Shown piece after piece: positions 33,180 to 43,507 of a stretch of 64,000 nucleotides of DNA (its first letter is position 1; every line of letters begins with the position of its first letter). A program made the translations under genes and the position numbers. The DNA lies in assembly GCA_020809705.1 (NCBI GenBank), contig CP085836.1:372001-436000 (forward strand). Reading direction: 5' to 3'. Under the pieces are notes generated by a model. The model did not search any database and had not been told where the DNA came from. It was given only the letters and a program-made list of their open reading frames with translations. The DNA comes from Calonectria ilicicola (taxonomy: Eukaryota > Ascomycota > Sordariomycetes > Hypocreales > Nectriaceae).

Positions 33180-33684
33180 ACACCTAACTCAAAACCACAG
33201 CAGGTCAGCTACTATTCAGGAATATAGGAGAAGCTGTGACATGAAGCCAATTGCGGATGGGTAAAATAGAACAAAGAAACCAATGTAATTACGGCCAAAT
33301 AAATATTATCAACATCACTAGGACCATTTAATCAAATGGTCCCTTAAAAAGGAAGCCTTAAAATCTGCCAGAAAAAGGTTGATTGAGGAAGCATGCCACC
33401 TTGTCTTTGGCGTTGAGGCCACAGTCTCTTTATCTCTAAGTCTGCTGTTGCAGCCGGACTAACTAGTCCACCGACCAATTCCGGGAGGTCAAGGGTTTGA
33501 ACCCGCGTCCCCAACATGATATGCTATTAAATAAGCTTCTAATTTTGTTTGTAGATATAGAAGTTATACACGTGCTCACATGGTTATGATTTAAATCATC
33601 CCTCTAATATCATCACATCAATTAGCTATTTCGCGTCTTGAACAGCATATGGAATTCACAGCCCACCGCAGTATTCCATGTTCA

Positions 33685-34128
33685 TTAACACGAAGCGCGC
33701 AAAACATGAGGAGTCGGAAGCCGCCTGTGCTTTGGGTCTGATTGATTTATGATATAGATCAATGAGCTCTGGAGATCTCGGTAGCCCTTGGCGATTGGAA
33801 GCCCTGCTGCAAAGGGATTCGGCTCTAATGTTGGCAGATACATTTGGTTTTGATGAACCTTTCCGAAGCTATAAACAATATCTCGGTTTGCGTGAGCGCC
33901 TGTACCTGGTCGTTTTAAATGTCTTTTCAAGCTATCCGGTCGGCCGAATGTTTTATCGCAGCCTTGGACAGGACATTTGTACGGCTTTGACCCACTATGA
34001 ACAATGAAATGCCGTTTCAAATGTTCGTCACGATAGAATGACCGATGGCATAACTCGCACTTGTAACAGCGAATCTTTGCGGTTGAAGTACGCGGTTCGT
34101 CTGCATTGAGGACTGACCACAGTTCCAT
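33685..34128 (-). CDS. C2H2 zinc-finger protein (147 aa)
   Basis: Two adjacent C2H2 fingers follow ATG 34128 (MELWSVLNAD). The first is CELCHRSFYRDEHLKRHFIVH at residues ~25-45 (C-x2-C-x12-H-x3-H). A linker HSGSKPYK follows, then a second finger with C-x4-C starting CPVQGCDKTF and helix RPDSLKRHLKR, with its last His in GTGAH. The linker and fingers match DNA-binding transcription factors of the fungal stress/carbon-regulator type. The protein is short and lacks a recognisable activation domain, so it may be a truncated copy or have further exons. Upstream DNA (34129-34320) is AT-rich with a TATATAAA-like element on the plus strand. Confidence 0.75.
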   Translation of the reverse strand: MELWSVLNADEPRTSTAKIRCYKCELCHRSFYRDEHLKRHFIVHSGSKPYKCPVQGCDKTFGRPDSLKRHLKRPGTGAHANRDIVYSFGKVHQNQMYLPTLEPNPFAAGLPIAKGYRDLQSSLIYIINQSDPKHRRLPTPHVLRASC

Positions 34129-35641
34129 GTTTGTTACCTCGGAATCAAGGTCTCTAGTGCTTGTGTGATATGACGATATAGAATCGGAGAGAGAGATTAT
34201 CTCGATTGTTGCTTTTCGTTACTATGAAACAAATAACAAGTTCAGCCTTGCGTGGATATATTATGATAGAAAGTTGGAGTATATAAAATGGACACGACCC
34301 ATTCCACTCTTTGGACGGCTTCTGTCGTCAATTGGCCCACTTTTGCCACCCCTCGCAACTTTTCTCGCTGGAAAATCCATTTAAGGCCTCCCTGAAATCA
34401 GCCATTTAAAATCGGCATTTCTGTCAAAGAAAATCCAAATACAGACATGTGATCCATATTATGCATATAATGAAGCATGTATTTTGAATCTGTTTTGAAT
34501 CCGTATTCACGTGTCGCAGCTTGTTACATATATAGGGAGAGTACTGCTTGAATGATGAAGTGAGTCTTGGCGTGCACCAGTGGCATATGCGATGAGACTT
34601 TGAAGTTTAAAACCCCCTGCACCTCAAAGTCTGTGATCTGGCGATAGGAGGACTGATGATATCCAAATCGTCGCCTTCATTAATGTCCGGCATAGTACGT
34701 AGTAGGATGCCTGAAATGATAAAACTATATTGCTTGGTGATTTGGAGTTAGTCGATAAATGTGCTCCTTTAGTAATCGATCGGAATCAAGCAGGTTCTTG
34801 CTCTTTCTCTCTTTTTACCTATACACAAGGATAGCCAACTAGTAAGGTGGTTTAAACTAATACACCAAATTAAGCTTGCAAATGCAAACTCAAACAAAAA
34901 CTTGCTCTTTCGCCCCAGTAATGCCTTGTTCATTATATTTTACCCAGTTGGTGGCCCATCCCAATGCTTCCTTTTGCCAGTACCTTCTGATCGAAATTAT
35001 GCCTTAATATCTCCCTTTTGTTTTAGTTATGTAGGCATTTTTGTGGTTCCTCGCAGTAGATTTACATCTTGTCTCCTGGTGGTGGGTTGCATGTGTGACT
35101 TGCACAGGCACAGTCTCGTGTCGAATTGACCACAATTGAACGCGGAATAAATGAAATTGCTTGGCATTGGTATCGCCGACGCCGAAAAACTCTAAATTAT
35201 CATCCTATTCTATTTTTTAAATTTGTACTTTCATCTTTATTTTATTCTTTTGGACGCGGGGGGTTGGTTTGGGCCCCATCATATGGGATCCGCCCCATGC
35301 TATGAAATCACCTCGTTGACAACGGCCTATCGCACATACCTGGTTTCTCTCGGTTACCAGCACTACAACAGAGCTATCTAGTTTCTCCATGGTTATATAC
35401 GAATAGTGCAATTTGATTTTGTCAAATTTCCATACTTGGTTAAGATTCGCACACCCCTCAATGTACGTAAGGGACTGTCGGGGTCATCCTGGCTAGGGGC
35501 GATTTGCCTCAAACCCTGGTCAATGATATATTACTTGGGATGTGACCCCTAGCTGCCGGCCATGACGAAATTGTGGGACGCGCTCAAATGTGATATCATG
35601 AGCAAGCTACTAGCTGGGAAACCGCGTGTGTCGGGGACACG
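34129..35641. other. Intergenic, AT-rich
   Basis: No gene is supported. A plus-strand frame at 34902-35129 has no motif. This stretch separates the divergently transcribed zinc-finger gene and the gene at 35752. Confidence 0.4.
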
Positions 35642-35649
35642 TATATAAG
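35642..35649 (+). promoter_or_regulatory. TATA box
   Basis: TATATAAG lies about 110 bases before ATG 35752. The reading frame is open across it, so it helps to choose the downstream ATG as start. Confidence 0.45.
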
Positions 35650-35751
35650 CCTACTTTTTCAGCCATTGATCACAGTCATGCTGTAAAATTTCTATTCCTA
35701 AAAGAAAAGTGCGAGCTTTCAGCAACCGAGGCTCAAGAAGCATTTTGTTCG

Positions 35752-36201
35752 ATGTCTAATCGATATGGACTCAGAAGAGATGCCCCAGAGGCAAGTGCCA
35801 TTTTTAGGAGTCTAGGTTTTGATTCCAGCATTGGACAGCTAATGAGGAATGCTTTGATCCGAATTCTCATAGCATCTAGGTACGATTTTGGATGCAACCT
35901 TTGGTGTAAAAAGGAGCATATCGAGAACCGAGAGGCAATGTTGGAGCGAATTTTGAATAGCCCGGATGAGAGGCTATCACAACTTGTTTTGCGCTTGACA
36001 TCACGTTATTCTGAGAAGTATGAAATTCTAGCAACATGTAAAATTCTGGTCAGGTTGATATTGAGTATTATTAGATATTCCAAACGACTGTTATATTGCC
36101 TGATCTATCGACTGATTGATGATCTGCCACTTGAGGAGTCGTCTGATGAAGACGAGCCAGAGAGCATACAGATAGGGACCTCCAATAGAACAAATGGTTA
36201 G
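35752..36201 (+). CDS. Hypothetical protein (149 aa)
   Basis: Start MSNRYGLRRD is the first ATG of the frame and lies downstream of a TATA element. The protein is helical and basic (for example IGQLMRNALIRILIASRY and LSQLVLRLTSRYSEKYEIL), then has a hydrophobic stretch (ILVRLILSIIRYSKRLLYCL) that could be a membrane or amphipathic helix. It ends in an acidic tail (EESSDEDEPES). I do not recognise it. Confidence 0.45.
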   Translation: MSNRYGLRRDAPEASAIFRSLGFDSSIGQLMRNALIRILIASRYDFGCNLWCKKEHIENREAMLERILNSPDERLSQLVLRLTSRYSEKYEILATCKILVRLILSIIRYSKRLLYCLIYRLIDDLPLEESSDEDEPESIQIGTSNRTNG

Positions 36202-36485
36202 GCACTTCCACAATTTCCTTCCGGTCAGTTGTTAATTAATTAAAAGGTATTAAAAGGACAGAGGGCATTTTGTTCGGACCGGATAATCCGTTCCTGGGGC
36301 ACCCGCCCCGAATCATCCTGCCTAGAAGGGCTTTGGGCCATGAACCCCGAGATAATTCGGCCTCTTGGAAAAGGGGGCCGGTAAAAAGGTTGGCTATGGG
36401 CCCTGCGGTAATTGGGTCAAGTCAAATCGTACGTCTTCTCGATGTGCCGAGTTCCGAATACAATCTTCTACTATCACCCTCGAAT

Positions 36486-36755
36486 ATGTCCAACAGCGTT
36501 GACACTCGGACTGGTTATCAATATCAGCTACACCTTAGCCGCCATTCACTCGGTACCACTGTTGAGGTCAATAGCAAAAGGTTGCAGCCAGACGATACCC
36601 AATATTACCAACTAACAGACTATTTGCGATCTGACGGAAACATCCTTGATATTTCTCTGGGCTATTTTCCGCAAATGGATAAGCCAACCATAGTAATGAT
36701 CGAGGTTGTGGAGATTAACTGGGTTTTTAACTCAGCAAGGAAAGATCATAAGTGA
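36486..36755 (+). CDS. Small hypothetical protein (89 aa)
   Basis: The frame is open from 36270 but has no ATG until 36396 and 36486; MSNSVDTRTGY at 36486 is the likelier start. The product has beta-like alternation (YQYQLHLSRHSLGTTVEVNS, DISLGYFPQMDKPTIVMIEV). Upstream in the same frame the stretch VIGSSQIVRLLDV recalls VIGSLNEIIIVRLLDV of the protein at 29534. No family recognised. Confidence 0.35.
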   Translation: MSNSVDTRTGYQYQLHLSRHSLGTTVEVNSKRLQPDDTQYYQLTDYLRSDGNILDISLGYFPQMDKPTIVMIEVVEINWVFNSARKDHK

Positions 36756-36908
36756 AACATGGCCTCAGAAAGACTAGGTGCTTCCACCTCTAGGTTCCCT
36801 TATTAGCACTCGCATCGATTATAACTCTAGCTATCATGACGTATGGCAAATAGTTACAATTAAAGATACATCGATCCACCATGATTCTTTACTTGCTTCC
36901 CGATTTCT

Positions 36909-36980
36909 CTTTTTTATTATTACAGGTACACTCCAAGGCCGAAGTACCCTAGTCTTAGGAAATAATTAGACAATTAGGAC
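36909..36980 (+). repeat. Dispersed short repeat C, copy 2
   Basis: Partner of 15347-15424 in the same orientation, sharing CAAGG.C.AAGTACCCTA and a preceding T-rich stretch. It lies between two genes. Confidence 0.5.
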
Positions 36981-36995
36981 CTACCTAATGAAAAA

Positions 36996-38756
36996 CTATC
37001 TACTAAGTTTTGGAATGGGAAGTTTCACTTGGGGATTAGGACTTGCAAAAGCCTCATAGGTCGCATCAGTCATCTCTTCGCGCTCCCGAAATGAGTACAA
37101 TTCAATGTTAAGGAGCCTTGGTTGTAGTCTATTTTCCACAATTGCCCTACAAAGGTCTGATGCCATCATAAGATAATAACAGAGGCGATCACTGGGGTTC
37201 GTGAGACGGTTCCAAATGTGGTCTATGATCTCTGGAGGTGGATCTCTGTGAAGGCCTTGATCGAAAGCAACAGCACAGAGAGGTGCAAATGCGTACAAGC
37301 CCCAGAGTCTACTGGCCATCGCACACAAGCTATTCCAAAACCGACCACGCGATTGCGTTTTTTGAATGGTGGTCTCATCTAACCCATATTTTGCTGCCTC
37401 GGCAGTGATTGTGGAGCTACCAAGTTGCGTTGACCTTTGGTGAAAAAGAACACTGGCGTACCTCCTATGAAACTCACTGCTTTCGATTTTCTTATTAGAA
37501 TAGGCTAATAAAATTGAAATACCACTTTTCTCAGAAACTGTCGCAAATCTACTGACTGAAGCCGCATCGCTCAAGAGCTTTAGGATAACCCTCCGGTCAT
37601 CTTCCGGTTGAGGTAAAATTTTTACGGGTTGATACAATCTCATTGGCGGGGTTCGCCGTAATCGGCGCCCTCGCAACACTGCTTGATTACCTTCAGGGAA
37701 GGACCGTCTTGCATTAGACTTTTCATTATCCTGAAGTGGGTTGGCCACCTCGGGGCCAGTTCCGGTAAACTCTGATTCACTATTATTACTGCGAGCATCT
37801 GCTGCCCAAATAGCATCCTCGAAATACGATGTTGACTGAAAATCACGGTGGATTGTGGAGCCTAGCTCAAATCGGCCGTTGATAGCCTCTCGGATTTCAT
37901 CCTCACATGGGTCTATTCGATTGCAAAGGAGCTCAGCCAATACTCGAGCGCGGAATGTGCTTATGACTTTCATTGCCTCATCCTGATCCAAATGTGGCAA
38001 TTTCTGAGCAAGAAGCCGGATACCAAGAAGCATAAAGAGTCCAGAATCTTGGTTTTGTGTATGAGTAGGTCCACATCGCTTAGTAGAGATCGGCAATGAG
38101 CTGTCGGTTAAATCTGGGACTGCGCTGTCGGGATCGCTGTTGTACCAGTGTATGCCATCCGGATACACAACTGCGAATGCCCACCCATTGGATGTTTCAA
38201 TGGGAAGGATAGTAGTCTTGCTATGGTCCAAACTTTTTAATTCATTATTTGTATCGGATTCTTGTATCACCGGAGTGATCTCGATGTTGGAGCCTCTAAA
38301 CTTTAATAATCCCGAGTAAGATTTCACAACTTCGGCGTCAATAGGTTCGCCACGGGCTAGTTTCCATTGTGCGAGTGAGATTCCATCAATGGGATTCGAG
38401 AGATTGGCAATACTTTGGGCATACTGGATAGAACTCTGTGTAGTTGGTGAAATAAATTGATAATGATTAATATATTCATCTGCTGAGTGATAGCCCCATC
38501 TTCCTGTAAGTTCGAAGAGCTTGGAAAAACCCGAATATCTTGTCTTTGAGGTTCGAAAGGCGTCCCAGAACATCCTAAGATGCATGGAGCTTTGTGCCTC
38601 AAAGGATAAACCCTTAAACATGTCATACGCCTCGCTCATCTTTACTTTGGGATTGAGCGCCCCCAATGAAGAAGTACGTTGATTTAAATAAGGCTTGAGC
38701 CGGACTAAAATGGCTTTCGATGGTTCCAATGACGTCCAATTTGGAATTATCGCCAC
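36996..38756 (-). CDS. Ulp1-like (C48 fold) protein lacking all catalytic residues (586 aa)
   Basis: An open frame of 586 codons; the frame begins at a GTG just after an in-frame TAG, so the true start is an upstream exon or the ATG of MSEAYDMF (residue ~40). Residues ~180-260 have the layout of Ulp1/SENP cysteine proteases: an LPIETSNGWAFAVV strand, IHWYNSD, then TQNQDSGLFMLLGIRLL. In active enzymes these are HW, YDS and Q..N..DCG. Here the His is Gly191, the Asp is Asn206 and the nucleophile Cys is Ser238, while Gln234, Asp237 and Gly239 remain. This suggests a SUMO-protease-like fold kept for binding. The C-terminal 200 residues are helical and unknown. The assignment by pattern is tentative. 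Confidence 0.5.
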   Translation of the reverse strand: MAIIPNWTSLEPSKAILVRLKPYLNQRTSSLGALNPKVKMSEAYDMFKGLSFEAQSSMHLRMFWDAFRTSKTRYSGFSKLFELTGRWGYHSADEYINHYQFISPTTQSSIQYAQSIANLSNPIDGISLAQWKLARGEPIDAEVVKSYSGLLKFRGSNIEITPVIQESDTNNELKSLDHSKTTILPIETSNGWAFAVVYPDGIHWYNSDPDSAVPDLTDSSLPISTKRCGPTHTQNQDSGLFMLLGIRLLAQKLPHLDQDEAMKVISTFRARVLAELLCNRIDPCEDEIREAINGRFELGSTIHRDFQSTSYFEDAIWAADARSNNSESEFTGTGPEVANPLQDNEKSNARRSFPEGNQAVLRGRRLRRTPPMRLYQPVKILPQPEDDRRVILKLLSDAASVSRFATVSEKSGISILLAYSNKKIESSEFHRRYASVLFHQRSTQLGSSTITAEAAKYGLDETTIQKTQSRGRFWNSLCAMASRLWGLYAFAPLCAVAFDQGLHRDPPPEIIDHIWNRLTNPSDRLCYYLMMASDLCRAIVENRLQPRLLNIELYSFREREEMTDATYEAFASPNPQVKLPIPKLSR

Positions 38757-39104
38757 ATTCTATTCGACTAAATTCCCATTACTCTGGCGAGCAAGAGGGA
38801 TCTGCTTTTTATTTTAATCCCCAGGTTGCATATACAAATAGCCAATATAGTGCAAAGCGTGAACTGCCTTTATTCTAATCCATATGTAGGGTCTACTGGT
38901 TTGACGTGTCTGTATGGTATCGATGCTGCATGTCAAAGTGTTTGGTCTGTAATATACTAAGATATTCTATGCTTTTCTAGCCTCCAATAAAGAACTCATC
39001 GGCCTATCTCTTAGTATAGAAGGCATGACGCAAGTAAAAAGAGTTCTATAAACAGAGACATATACATATACATCAAACATTGTGCCGGGTAACATGTGCA
39101 AACG

Positions 39105-39520
39105 TCAGTCTTTGGTATCTGGAATCGATGCGTATTGGCTGTGCGGACCTCCTTTTTTCTCAATTTCTTTCCGAAGCCCGGATTTCGCCTCTGGTGGGAA
39201 AAACTCGGATAAGCTTATACAGTTTAATCCTTGCTCCTCTGAAACATAAATATTGCCACCAGGGGCCTTGAGCCTTATGACCAGTGTAGAAAGTACAAAC
39301 TCTTCATTACTCATGTTCCATTTCTGTACATACGCCTCACTCATTTTCATTCCGAGCATTTCGGAATGGAGATGAAGTCAGAGATATGGGATTGGGGTTA
39401 CTTGATCAGGATAGCTCCTTTGATATCCCCCCGGGCCGCGGTAGAAAACATTGAGCCCTCTCCGACTTCAATACCCTCCAATTCGGGCGAGGTATGCAGT
39501 TTGAGGGGCAGTACAGTCAT
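39105..39520 (-). CDS. Small two-exon hypothetical protein (117 aa)
   Basis: Exons 39520-39402 and 39339-39105 join in frame after removal of a 62-base intron (GTAACC, branch-like CTGAC, AG). The protein starts MTVLPLKLHTSPELEGIEVG, runs through ARGDIKGAILI, and continues NEAYVQKWNMSNEEFVLS. An alternative is that the second exon starts its own gene at MKMSEAY, a hexapeptide (KMSEAY) also present near the start of the neighbouring 36996 gene. No motif is recognised. Confidence 0.4.
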
Positions 39521-40585
39521 CTTTTGTTGTCTATGTGAGTTTGTGAAGTCTGAGAAGGATTCTTGAAAAGAAACGAAAGAGAAAGTGTAATATTAGAGTT
39601 GGGCGATGTAATAGTAAAAAGGAGATTCTGTTGCAGGATTCCTTAGCTTCAAGGTAGAGAACTGACCAAAGTTTATATGTGAGTAGCGAGGTACCCTTCC
39701 TTTTTTCTTTTGATTATATACTGATCAACGCGCTTTGGAGGAAGAAAGCAGCTCTCTTCCTTAAAAACGTCTCTGCGAGAATTTAAGAGAGATCTATGTG
39801 GATGATCAGAGCTAAACCATCGTGTAATCTTTGGCGAGGTCTCGAATCAGCCTGCCGGCTTAAGTTGGTATGACGCTCATCCGTCGGTATAGCCGCAATA
39901 TTGCATTTCAATTTAGATTAATGCAACCAGGGAGCTAATTGCTTTGTTCTCTAGCCGCCCGCGCAATCTTTGATGTAAGTTGTGCTCTGGAGGAGATAGT
40001 TTGTGCAGCTAGATTTCTTTTCATGCCGACAAGAGTCATCATCCAATCCTAGCAACGAGCCACGGCATTGAACAGCAATTTTGCGGCCACAACCCACGTG
40101 TGTATATCAAGATTCCTTGTCGTTAATTCGAGCATCATTAATTACTCATTTGTTAATTAACAATAGGTAGGTTCTGTTGACATGGAACTTGCATGTAAAT
40201 TAATGAGTCGAAATCTGGTAACCCCGGGTAGGTGCCCATGTCACTCCGTATAGGTTAAACGAGCAAGTGACCCTTGTGTGTCTTCGTCACTTGCAGCTTC
40301 AGGGTAATTAGTGATTTATGTGAGGCTTTCTGGAGTAGCGCCTAATATGTTATATTTAGCAAGGGTGCGTTGCGGACATAGCATGAACCTACCCCTAAAG
40401 TCCAGTCAATGACGGTGGCGGAAGGCGTATAACCGCAACCCTGGGTACAAGACCTTCACGACACGGCTCTATTTTGGCGAATTTTTACATCACACCATCA
40501 CTAATACAAGGCTCCAATAGAATCCCGGTCCATTAAATAAACGAACTAGTATTTTGCCATGCTATGGCGACCCAACTATTCCTTG
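39521..40585. other. Intergenic, no supported gene
   Basis: AT-rich with short frames. I see no repeat or motif that can be supported. Confidence 0.4.
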
Positions 40586-41548
40586 CTACGTCAAATTCTT
40601 GATCTCGCAAACCGCTTGATTATGTTCACTATTATGACAGCCGAGTGAATGATCGTCCGATCTATGACCAGTTCCCAATAGTGATTTTACTGAAATACAG
40701 CATCGTGCAAATGTGGTCTGCCCCTCGTCGGTATAGACACTGCTCGCCAAAGCTCCGGTCGATGATGGCTGATATTCTATCTGTTCATCGAATTTCTGTG
40801 AAGGGAATGCCTTTCCCTGGCTTCTCCATGACGCGCTAGGTGTATCGGTATCAACATAATCAGGCCTACAAATATGCTGAAGACATGACTGAGAATTGTT
40901 GTTGGCCCCAGATTCAGCCGTATGGGCTTTAATCGTCTCATTCGTTGTTGGGGTTGGATCATCACCGCCGTTGGGGCATTCAGGGGGTGTGGACACAACT
41001 TGTATAATCTCCTTTGTTGATGTGAAAGCTAACGAGGGAAAAACATCCTCAGAGCCGACTTTATGCGGCAGGGCTTTGATCCTTTTTCTGGTTTGATCAC
41101 CATTGGAGGAGTCAGGGAACCGTGCAGATTCTAGGAATTCATTTGTGCGCTTCAAGGTGTATTTGCGGCGGAAAGACTGGGCTCCCTGATTATGATCAAA
41201 CCGAAAAAATAGTGGCAGTTTGTCTTGCCCTTGCAAATTCTGTTCTGGTGGTACGTTCTTTTGTGCATCTTCTGCCTTCCTTTTGTTCCATTCTGAAAGA
41301 GCCATTGGTGTCACCTCGTCGCTCTGGTCATGTCGTTAGTTTTTGGACAAATCTTTCGGGCACAGGGTGCGAACCCAACTATCAGGATATGGTTTTCCAG
41401 ACTTGGCGTTGTTTTCCCAAATAACCAGGTATTCAGACTTTCCATCGTAGGATCTCTCGCCAATAATTCTCTTTATAGTATACCAACTCCCCGCGGGCGT
41501 CTTGGTCTTGGAAACTAGATTTTTGGATGTCTGTCTGGGCCTGAACAT
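40586..41548 (-). CDS. Chromodomain protein (303 aa)
   Basis: Exons 41548-41375 and 41323-40586 join after removal of a 51-base intron with a perfect ACTAAC branch site, CAG acceptor and an unusual GTTCGC donor. Residues ~22-70 form a chromodomain: WYTIKRIIGERSYDGKSEYL, VIWENN..., PYPDSW, and across the junction SDEVTPMALSEW, the usual (D/E)-x-V-T-x-x-x-L-x-x-W helix. Tyr23, the Trp of VIW and nearby aromatic residues could form the methyl-lysine cage. Without splicing the domain would end before its C-terminal helix. The remaining 230 residues are polar and disordered. Likely a nuclear reader of methylated histone H3 or a domesticated retroelement chromodomain (inference). Confidence 0.7.
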
Positions 41549-42092
41549 GGCTTTTAATTGGTTTTGTATGGTGGGCGGTAGAATAAACGGATTTTAAAGA
41601 GTAGCAAGTATTGAAAGTGCTGAGATGCGGTGGTTTTGTACATTATTATATAACCATCTCATCAATGAGGTAATGGTATCAGAGGTCCACAGGGGAAATT
41701 AGTTGCATATCAGTGGAGTTACTTATATGGAATTTCTGAACATGGCTATATTTTGCCCTCTTAAACGCCAGTCTTTGCCATAGCCCAGCCATCCGGGGAG
41801 CCTACGTAGGCAAATAAGCGTACCAGAAATGATGCTATCGAAAGAGCAACGCCGCATCGTAATTTGTTGGAGAACCGCATTTGTGCGGAGAGAAAGCCGG
41901 AAAGGTAGAGAAGGCGGTGCAGTCCCCGAGGCCGTGAAGGTACTACTCGCGGAGCTCCAGATCATTGGTGTGTGACCCCCATTTGATCGAGCTGATCGGC
42001 GGTGGGGTGAAGGATGCGTCGGATCGTCGGATATGCCATTGGGAAGGGTTTTACGAGGGATATTTTGGTGATGGTTTGGATCGCGCTTAGCC

Positions 42093-42319
42093 CGGGAAGC
42101 CGCTCAAAGACCTGGTCTCGATAAGGTTCACAGCAAAGGCTCATCAAGGTCGCTGAAAACCTTCACCCCAAGCTTTTTACATACATACATTGTACGGCGG
42201 AAAGGTTACATGCTGTCACTTTGCCATCGCATCTAGCAGGCAAGAATAATCGGAGTGCTCCCTAGCTTAGGTCGAGCTGCCTCTCACAGGGGATATCCAA
42301 CTAAAACACACACATAAGG
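42093..42319 (+). repeat. Dispersed repeat family B, copy 2
   Basis: Partner of 14975-15199, about 27 kb away and in the same orientation. It ends a few bases before the 3' end of the broken gene at 42344, so it may carry that gene's terminator region or mark an insertion there. Confidence 0.85.
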
Positions 42320-42343
42320 TATAATTAAAAGCCTAATGGTCGG

Positions 42344-43507
42344 TTAGAGCTCAAGATTGAGCGTCTTCCGTAACTGACTGATGGTTTCCGTATCTATAAC
42401 CAATTTGTTCTCCCCATGTTGAAATAGCTCCTTTTGTCCATATAACTCTCTATCCCTCAATGTCATCCGGTCAACATCTTGTTTATAACCATTCAGTAGC
42501 TTGTTCAACAGCTTGTGGCTTGGACCGCGGGCGTAAAATGAATCTTCGTCGGCGTATGTCACATCCAAAACGTCCTTTTCACCCCGTTTGTGTTCATCAA
42601 CCTTTCTGTAACGATCTGGCTCTTCTTTTTCCAAATACTTTTTGAAGATGAAAAGTTCAATAGAAAATTCCGAGCTTCCCCCTTCTATGAGATCCATCTT
42701 GCTTTTGAGAAGCTTTAGTTCGCTCTCTAGCAACGTAGATCCCGTAGCCACCACCATGTTAGTGGGGTTCGCAGTGCTCGTTTGACTATGGAGCCGACGC
42801 TGCTTTGCCAGTCCGGTTTGGATAGTGAAGCAAATATTATTACGTAGTTTCCGTCTCCTCTTTGAGATTTCCACAGCCGAATCGTAAAGCCGTACAAGTT
42901 CTTCCAGCTGGAGGTCTCTTTGATGATATCCTCTCTAGTATCGAAGGCTCAAGTTTCCAACATGAGCTAAAAAGTCGGCATGTATTTCGTCCGGTGTTTT
43001 ATGTTCCATGTGATCCAATTCTCGCTCTCCTGGAACCCCTTGCTTGATAGAAGATTGAGGCCAGCTATTCTGGAATTGCGATCTGTTGTGACACTCCAAC
43101 GACTCGACCTTAGGCATAGGGCTATAATTCGAGTTGTGCTCTTTCATCCAATCTTCGAGTCCCAGATTGCGAAGTTGCTCAGATTCATGCACCATGTTCA
43201 TGGCTTCACTTAGACTTTGGGTCTCTAGCAATTCATTCAAGCTTTTGGCTTCAAGCCTTTGCTCTTCGCCAAGCGTTTTGCTATCCAGATTACTCTGACT
43301 TGTGAAGGAAATCTCCATGTCACAGTCGAAAGCCTTGCCAGCCAAAAGAAAAATGAATCCAGTGAGTTTAATGGCAGACCTGGTCATTGGGCTCTGTCTG
43401 TGGTTGACATCCAGGCGTATGTCTTGCTTTCGATCCAATAGAGACTTGAACGCGCCTAATTCATGGGCCAAAACAAAGGCTTCAAATAGGCTGGGGATTG
43501 AGTCCAA
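42344..43507 (-). pseudogene. Hypothetical gene broken by one in-frame TAG
   Basis: Open segments 43507-42935 and 42874-42344 are in the same frame; the only break is TAG at 42937-42935, in the context SLRY-stop-RGYHQRDLQLEELVRLYDSAV. The whole would be about 390 residues. The first frame has no ATG (its open part begins further upstream after a TGA), so an upstream exon is probable. The protein is largely helical and charged, with a predicted coiled-coil character in the C-terminal part (ESELKLLKSKMDLIEGG). I do not recognise the family. A CAG-to-TAG change would be RIP-like. Confidence 0.5.

Noticed and set aside
33455..33520. A tRNA-like stretch with GGGTTTGAACCC and GGTGGACTAGTTAGTC (minus strand)
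   Set aside because: A-box-like and B-box-like blocks occur in the wrong order for a tRNA gene on either strand. It may be a tRNA-derived repeat, but this could not be supported.
40586..41548. Treating the two open segments of the chromodomain gene as a nonsense-broken gene
   Set aside because: Unlike the other cases, the intervening 51 bases have a perfect branch site and acceptor, and their removal completes a known domain, so an intron is the better explanation.
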